Below the pieces are notes generated by a model. It was not told the DNA's origin. It did no database searches and was given only the letters and a program-made list of their open reading frames with translations. DNA of 35,543 nt from Bondarzewia mesenterica (taxonomy: Eukaryota; Basidiomycota; Agaricomycetes; Russulales; Bondarzewiaceae): assembly GCA_004802705.1 (NCBI GenBank), contig SGPL01000354.1:1-35543 (forward strand), read 5' to 3'. The position numbers were made by a program, and so were the translations under genes. Below are positions 32,216 to 35,543 of this stretch, piece by piece. Each line of letters opens with the position of its first letter. Position 1 is the stretch's first letter.

Positions 32216-33650
32216 TCAAAAGTAGACACGTAGTGCACCACTCGTCAAGGATTCCACTGGACAATAAGGACACTTGACTCGTCTGCCATATAATTACAGA
32301 TTAGCATCGTCTTCGCCAATACGGTGTTGATTGAAAACTTGCCCATTGCCCTTGCTCAACTTCTGCAGACTGTCCTTGGATATGACATGTCCACAGGTCA
32401 TCATCATTGGCGGGTTCTGTTCCGTTGACTGATCTTTGGAAACGGGGCAGGCAAAGATGGAGTGATATCTGTTCTCTGGCGGCAAAGGTATCTCGATCTG
32501 TTGATGGGACTAGCGTTAGCAAGACATTGAAAAACATTTGTCCGACTCACAGGAAGTTCGTCAGCTTGACTCCATTCACTCTTCCGTTCTCTCATAATCT
32601 TTCGCCCCTTTTCAATCTTGGCCAGAGCTCCTCCTCCGCCGATATCCCCGACAACCTTTAAGGGCACTTGCTTGCCCATGCCTAGACACGCACTGAACTC
32701 GGTGGCAAACATAGGTTCTAAATCAGAATGAATGGTCGGAGAAGCCAGTTCGGGGTAAGGAGACGATTCAAGATTGGGGAGGTAGAGGATACAAGACATA
32801 AGGCGCTGCAAATCGGAGGGATGCGAGTCGTAAAATGAACCGAGATATCTGTTGGCGTAGTCAAGGGCATTCCTAGGGTACAGAACTCGGGACACTCGGA
32901 GAAGCCGGAGGTATTCTGCACGATGGAGATGAAATTCGAGAGAAGAAGAACGGGATTTCAAAAATGCACGATTATTCCTGACCCATCTACGAGCAGCTAT
33001 TAATCCAATTGAAAACGCCAAAAGAAAAAGACGCGCACTCTAATGCTGGTTCGATGTTCTGCTCTCGTAGGGCAATCAGGATACGATGCAGGTCGATGAA
33101 CTGGGCCTGAAGCTCAGATGGTATATCGACATTGAACTCCTATTTATCATCATAAAGACATGATTCCCCGATCCTGAAGACATTATAAGGCGACATACCT
33201 CGATGAAGGTTTCAGCAGTCGAAAACCGCCCTATTCGCAGGAAATGCATAGCGATAACATGCTCAAGGGCCTTCTCTGCTGTTGGAGAAGTGAACAGAGG
33301 ATTGTATGTGGGCAATGGGTTAGTGAATCGCTGATGAATTGTCTGTCATCATAGCGATCCTCCGACACAAGCCAGTGACCGACCTTATCCAAAGCCTTGC
33401 CATAACGTGCAAGTGAGTTGTACACCTCCTTCTGCCTCTCGTCGATCTCCTTTTTTCTTGTCTCTACGGTCTTCGACAGCGTTCGGATCTCTTCCTCAGA
33501 GGCTAGGCCATCTTGTAGATGCTGCTTGATGCTGGAGAGCGTTTGAAGGAGGGAGTCCAATGACTCCGCGATGGCTGGCGACTTCCCCTTGTTGGATGAT
33601 TTCGAGGTTAACTTGTCAAGTTTGTCCAGTTCCTTTAGCGCAGCGTCCAT
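32216..33650 (-). CDS. RMD5: GID/CTLH ubiquitin ligase RING subunit Rmd5 (Gid2)
   Basis: Six minus-strand exons: 33650-33384, 33342-33199, 33139-33039, 32986-32551, 32497-32343 and 32282-32216, giving 389 aa, the usual length of RMND5/Rmd5 proteins. The N-terminus is helical ([20 protein letters not shown]). A LisH-like stretch (about 110-138; [20 protein letters not shown]) precedes CTLH (from 138; [20 protein letters not shown]). The C-terminal variant RING has C333, C351, H353, C372 and C375 ([23 protein letters not shown]). Rmd5 with Gid9 forms the catalytic pair of the GID/CTLH E3 complex, which in yeast degrades gluconeogenic enzymes. Intron 5, inside the RING, begins GC (GCAAGT) rather than GT; without splicing it the last two Cys are lost. 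Intron 1 is only 41 nt. Confidence 0.92.
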
Positions 33651-33806
33651 GACTTTGTAGACGCTGTCTTGTCTTGAGTAGAGTGTTCGCCGAGTCGCAG
33701 TGAGAGCAGTGGATCTGATAGTAAGTTATAAGGAGTTCTTCGCACGTGATTGCAAGTCGAGAACTCGAAGTTAGCTTGGCTCCACCCTGCATGTTTCAGT
33801 CTCACT
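33651..33806. promoter_or_regulatory. Divergent promoter of RMD5 and NSA1
   Basis: Only 156 bp separate the two start codons. It contains CACGTGAT at 33743-33750, the same 8-mer as in the GYP7/HNT3 promoter. No TATA box is clear. Shared control of the two genes is plausible but inferred. Confidence 0.5.
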
Positions 33807-35347
33807 ATGCCTCGCTTTCTCACTGGTGACGAATTGGGCAACATAAAATCTCTCAAGTACACCGTTCTCGATGCTCCGAAAGCAGAAATTTCAACGTTGT
33901 ATACCCGGAGCGAGTCCGGCAAAGAGAAGTGTATTCAGGCATTGACTGTCGCGCCTTCATCTCAAGAAAAGAAAATCGTATGCAAATTCTTATCTTAACA
34001 CAAATCTGCGTTCTTACATTTCTATTCAAGCGAAGATAGCGGCAGCACACGCTGATGGGTCTGCAAGTGCACTTCTTTTAAATGAAGATGATAGCCTCGA
34101 AACGCTGTGCGAGTGGAAAGAACCTCGCCTACGGACCGGCCAAAAATATGTTGGCCTTGCCATATCCCCAAAGTCCGTGTCCACGTATTATCATTCGCCT
34201 AGGGCAGGGACTGATCCTGCCTCCAGAGGGATATACTCCTGCACCTCGAACGGTGCACTTCGATTAACAATCTTGGGAGAAGATGAATTACCCTCGACCT
34301 CCAAAACTTCTGTACTTCCCATGCGTCTTTGCGAGTGGCGGTTATCTTCCGATGGAACCACGTTCGCATACGGTGGCGAAGAGGTTGAATTATCCATCTG
34401 GGATGTTGAACGGGCCTTCGCGTCGGGGTCACCAGAAAAACCATCAGTCACTGAGCTAAAAAAGCGCAAACGGGGAAGTGATCTGTTACCGGGCGAACTA
34501 TGGCGTGCAAAAAATGTACGTCACCCTTCCATTATGTTGTTCGGACAGGGTGCTGAGTATTATGCACACCTTCAGGTCGCCAACGATTCTTTGAGCCTCC
34601 GCCAGCCAGTTCACAACACATGTTTGACCTTTCTCAAGTCTTCTGCTTCTGCTTCGTCACATCATTTACTTGTTGGCACCCTGTTTGGTAATGTTCGCCG
34701 GTATGACACGCGTAGTGCTCGACGGCCAGTTGCGGACTGGCAAAAGGTTGCAAAGTTGGAGGAACTAAAAGGGTCGAGAAGGGTTTCCACGAGCAGTACG
34801 TCCCGTTTTGACGCAGCGCTACGTAGATTGTGAGGCTGCGTTAACCTGATGGATAAAAGTGAGGTATTTGTTGCCGATCAAAATTGCAATCTCCTTTCAC
34901 TCGACTTGCGGAACGGACGAGTGGTATATAGTTACAAAGGTATTTTCAGACAAGATCTCGTCGAACAAATCTCTGACATGAGATTCAGGCCTATCTGGTG
35001 CCGTCACATCTTTGGCCCCGTCGCCCACATTTCTCGCATCAACTGCGCTCGACCGTTATGCCCGCGTTCATAGCATATTCGCACCTCCAGCAGAGCCTGG
35101 CCTAGCTCAAGAACATAAAGGGGAGGTCCTTGAAAAAATATTCATGAAAAGTGTACCAACGGCCGTCGTCTGGGATCAAGATACGAGCCAGTCGGGAAAG
35201 TCCAGCGACGCAGATGAGGGAAGTGAGAATGGTGATGACGTGTGGGAAGGAATGGAGAGTGTTGGGGATGATGAAGAAAATGAAGATAGTGGTTTAGAAG
35301 ACGAGAGGGGGAAACGGAAAGGATCTAGAAAGATGCGGGTGACTTGA
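33807..35347 (+). CDS. NSA1: Ribosome biogenesis WD-repeat protein Nsa1 (WDR74)
   Basis: Exons 33807-33977, 34036-34172, 34227-34515, 34576-34795, 34835-34939 and 34989-35347 give 426 aa, close to family length. It starts MPRFLTGDELGNIKSLKY. Propeller blades are seen around GIYSCTSNGALRL, CEWRLSSDGTTFAYGGEE, LSIWDVE, LLVGTLFGNVRRYDTRSARR and LSGAVTSLAPSPTFLASTAL. The tail is acidic, then basic (GKRKGSRKMR), usual for nucleolar assembly factors. Nsa1/WDR74 joins early pre-60S particles and is released by the AAA ATPase Rix7/NVL. The model needs a 39-nt intron at 34796-34834, below the usual size here, and that junction is the least certain. The gene is divergent from RMD5. Confidence 0.9.
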
Positions 35348-35543
35348 CTGCAGTGTCTCTCCCAAAAGTACATCCGTATTCTGTCGAAATGTCATTGATG
35401 TGTGTCCAGCGCATAGCTTCCGGCTCAGTCGANNANTGNNTCTTTATAATTTATCTTAAATTTGCCGCTCCGCCGATATTAGTTAACCTTAATTCACAAG
35501 TCATCTTGCGTAGCCGTAAGGTTCGTTTATTTAAAAAAAATAA
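35348..35543. other. Right edge, ambiguous bases
   Basis: This is the 3' region of NSA1. Several N at 35433-35440 precede an AT-rich end. Nothing else is visible. Confidence 0.5.

Noticed and set aside
32407..32661. Plus-strand open frame of 84 codons
   Set aside because: It is antisense to the RING region of RMD5.
1..35543. CRISPR arrays, bacterial operons or a secondary-metabolite cluster
   Set aside because: The window is eukaryotic and no spaced repeat array is present. The single oxidase and single Gfo/Idh/MocA enzyme are separated by unrelated housekeeping genes.

Overview
The window is nuclear DNA of a filamentous basidiomycete, most likely an Agaricomycete. The reasons are dense short spliceosomal introns (mostly 50-70 nt) in almost every gene, a RecQ-helicase relic and two lineage-restricted protein families that I associate with mushroom-forming fungi, and a housekeeping set with fungal architecture (Gyp7, Rmd5/Gid2, Nsa1, Sfi1, aprataxin/Hnt3). 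Scattered N bases (about 5693-6152, 24941, 35433-35440) show a draft assembly.

Bases 1 to about 11,500 form a decayed, AT-rich repeat compartment without a convincing intact gene. It holds a three-frame relic of a GMC alcohol-oxidase-like gene, a broken bHLH gene, a RecQ-type helicase relic on the minus strand flanked by a diverged inverted repeat, and two non-autonomous DNA transposons with target-site duplications (a 403-bp element with 8-bp TSDs and a 296-bp element with TA TSDs). It also holds a DUF6532-like gene broken by a stop codon, a 42-bp tandem repeat, and a decayed member of an Agaricomycete-specific family. Stop codons and repeat differences are mainly or entirely transitions, as expected from methylation-driven or RIP-like decay.

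The picture changes sharply at about 11.5 kb, where an intron-containing tRNA-Tyr(GUA) gene (minus) is followed by RPS21 (plus). From there to the right edge genes are intact and close together. GYP7 (minus) and HNT3/aprataxin (plus) are divergent over 239 bp. Next come a Gfo/Idh/MocA-type oxidoreductase (minus), a small coiled-coil protein (minus), a conserved nuclear-looking protein of about 600 aa with a one-base frameshift in a G6 run (plus), PIG-Y (plus), and a secreted BBE-like FAD oxidase with 15 exons (plus). SFI1 (minus, 13 exons), RMD5/GID2 (minus) and NSA1 (plus) follow; the last two are divergent over 156 bp.

Functionally the right two thirds is a housekeeping block: translation and ribosome assembly (RPS21, tRNA-Tyr, NSA1), vesicle traffic (GYP7), DNA end repair (HNT3), GPI-anchor synthesis (PIG-Y), spindle pole duplication (SFI1) and ubiquitin ligation (RMD5). 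Neighbours belong to different pathways, so I see no biosynthetic cluster. All exon-intron models were built by eye from splice signals, reading phase and recalled family similarity.
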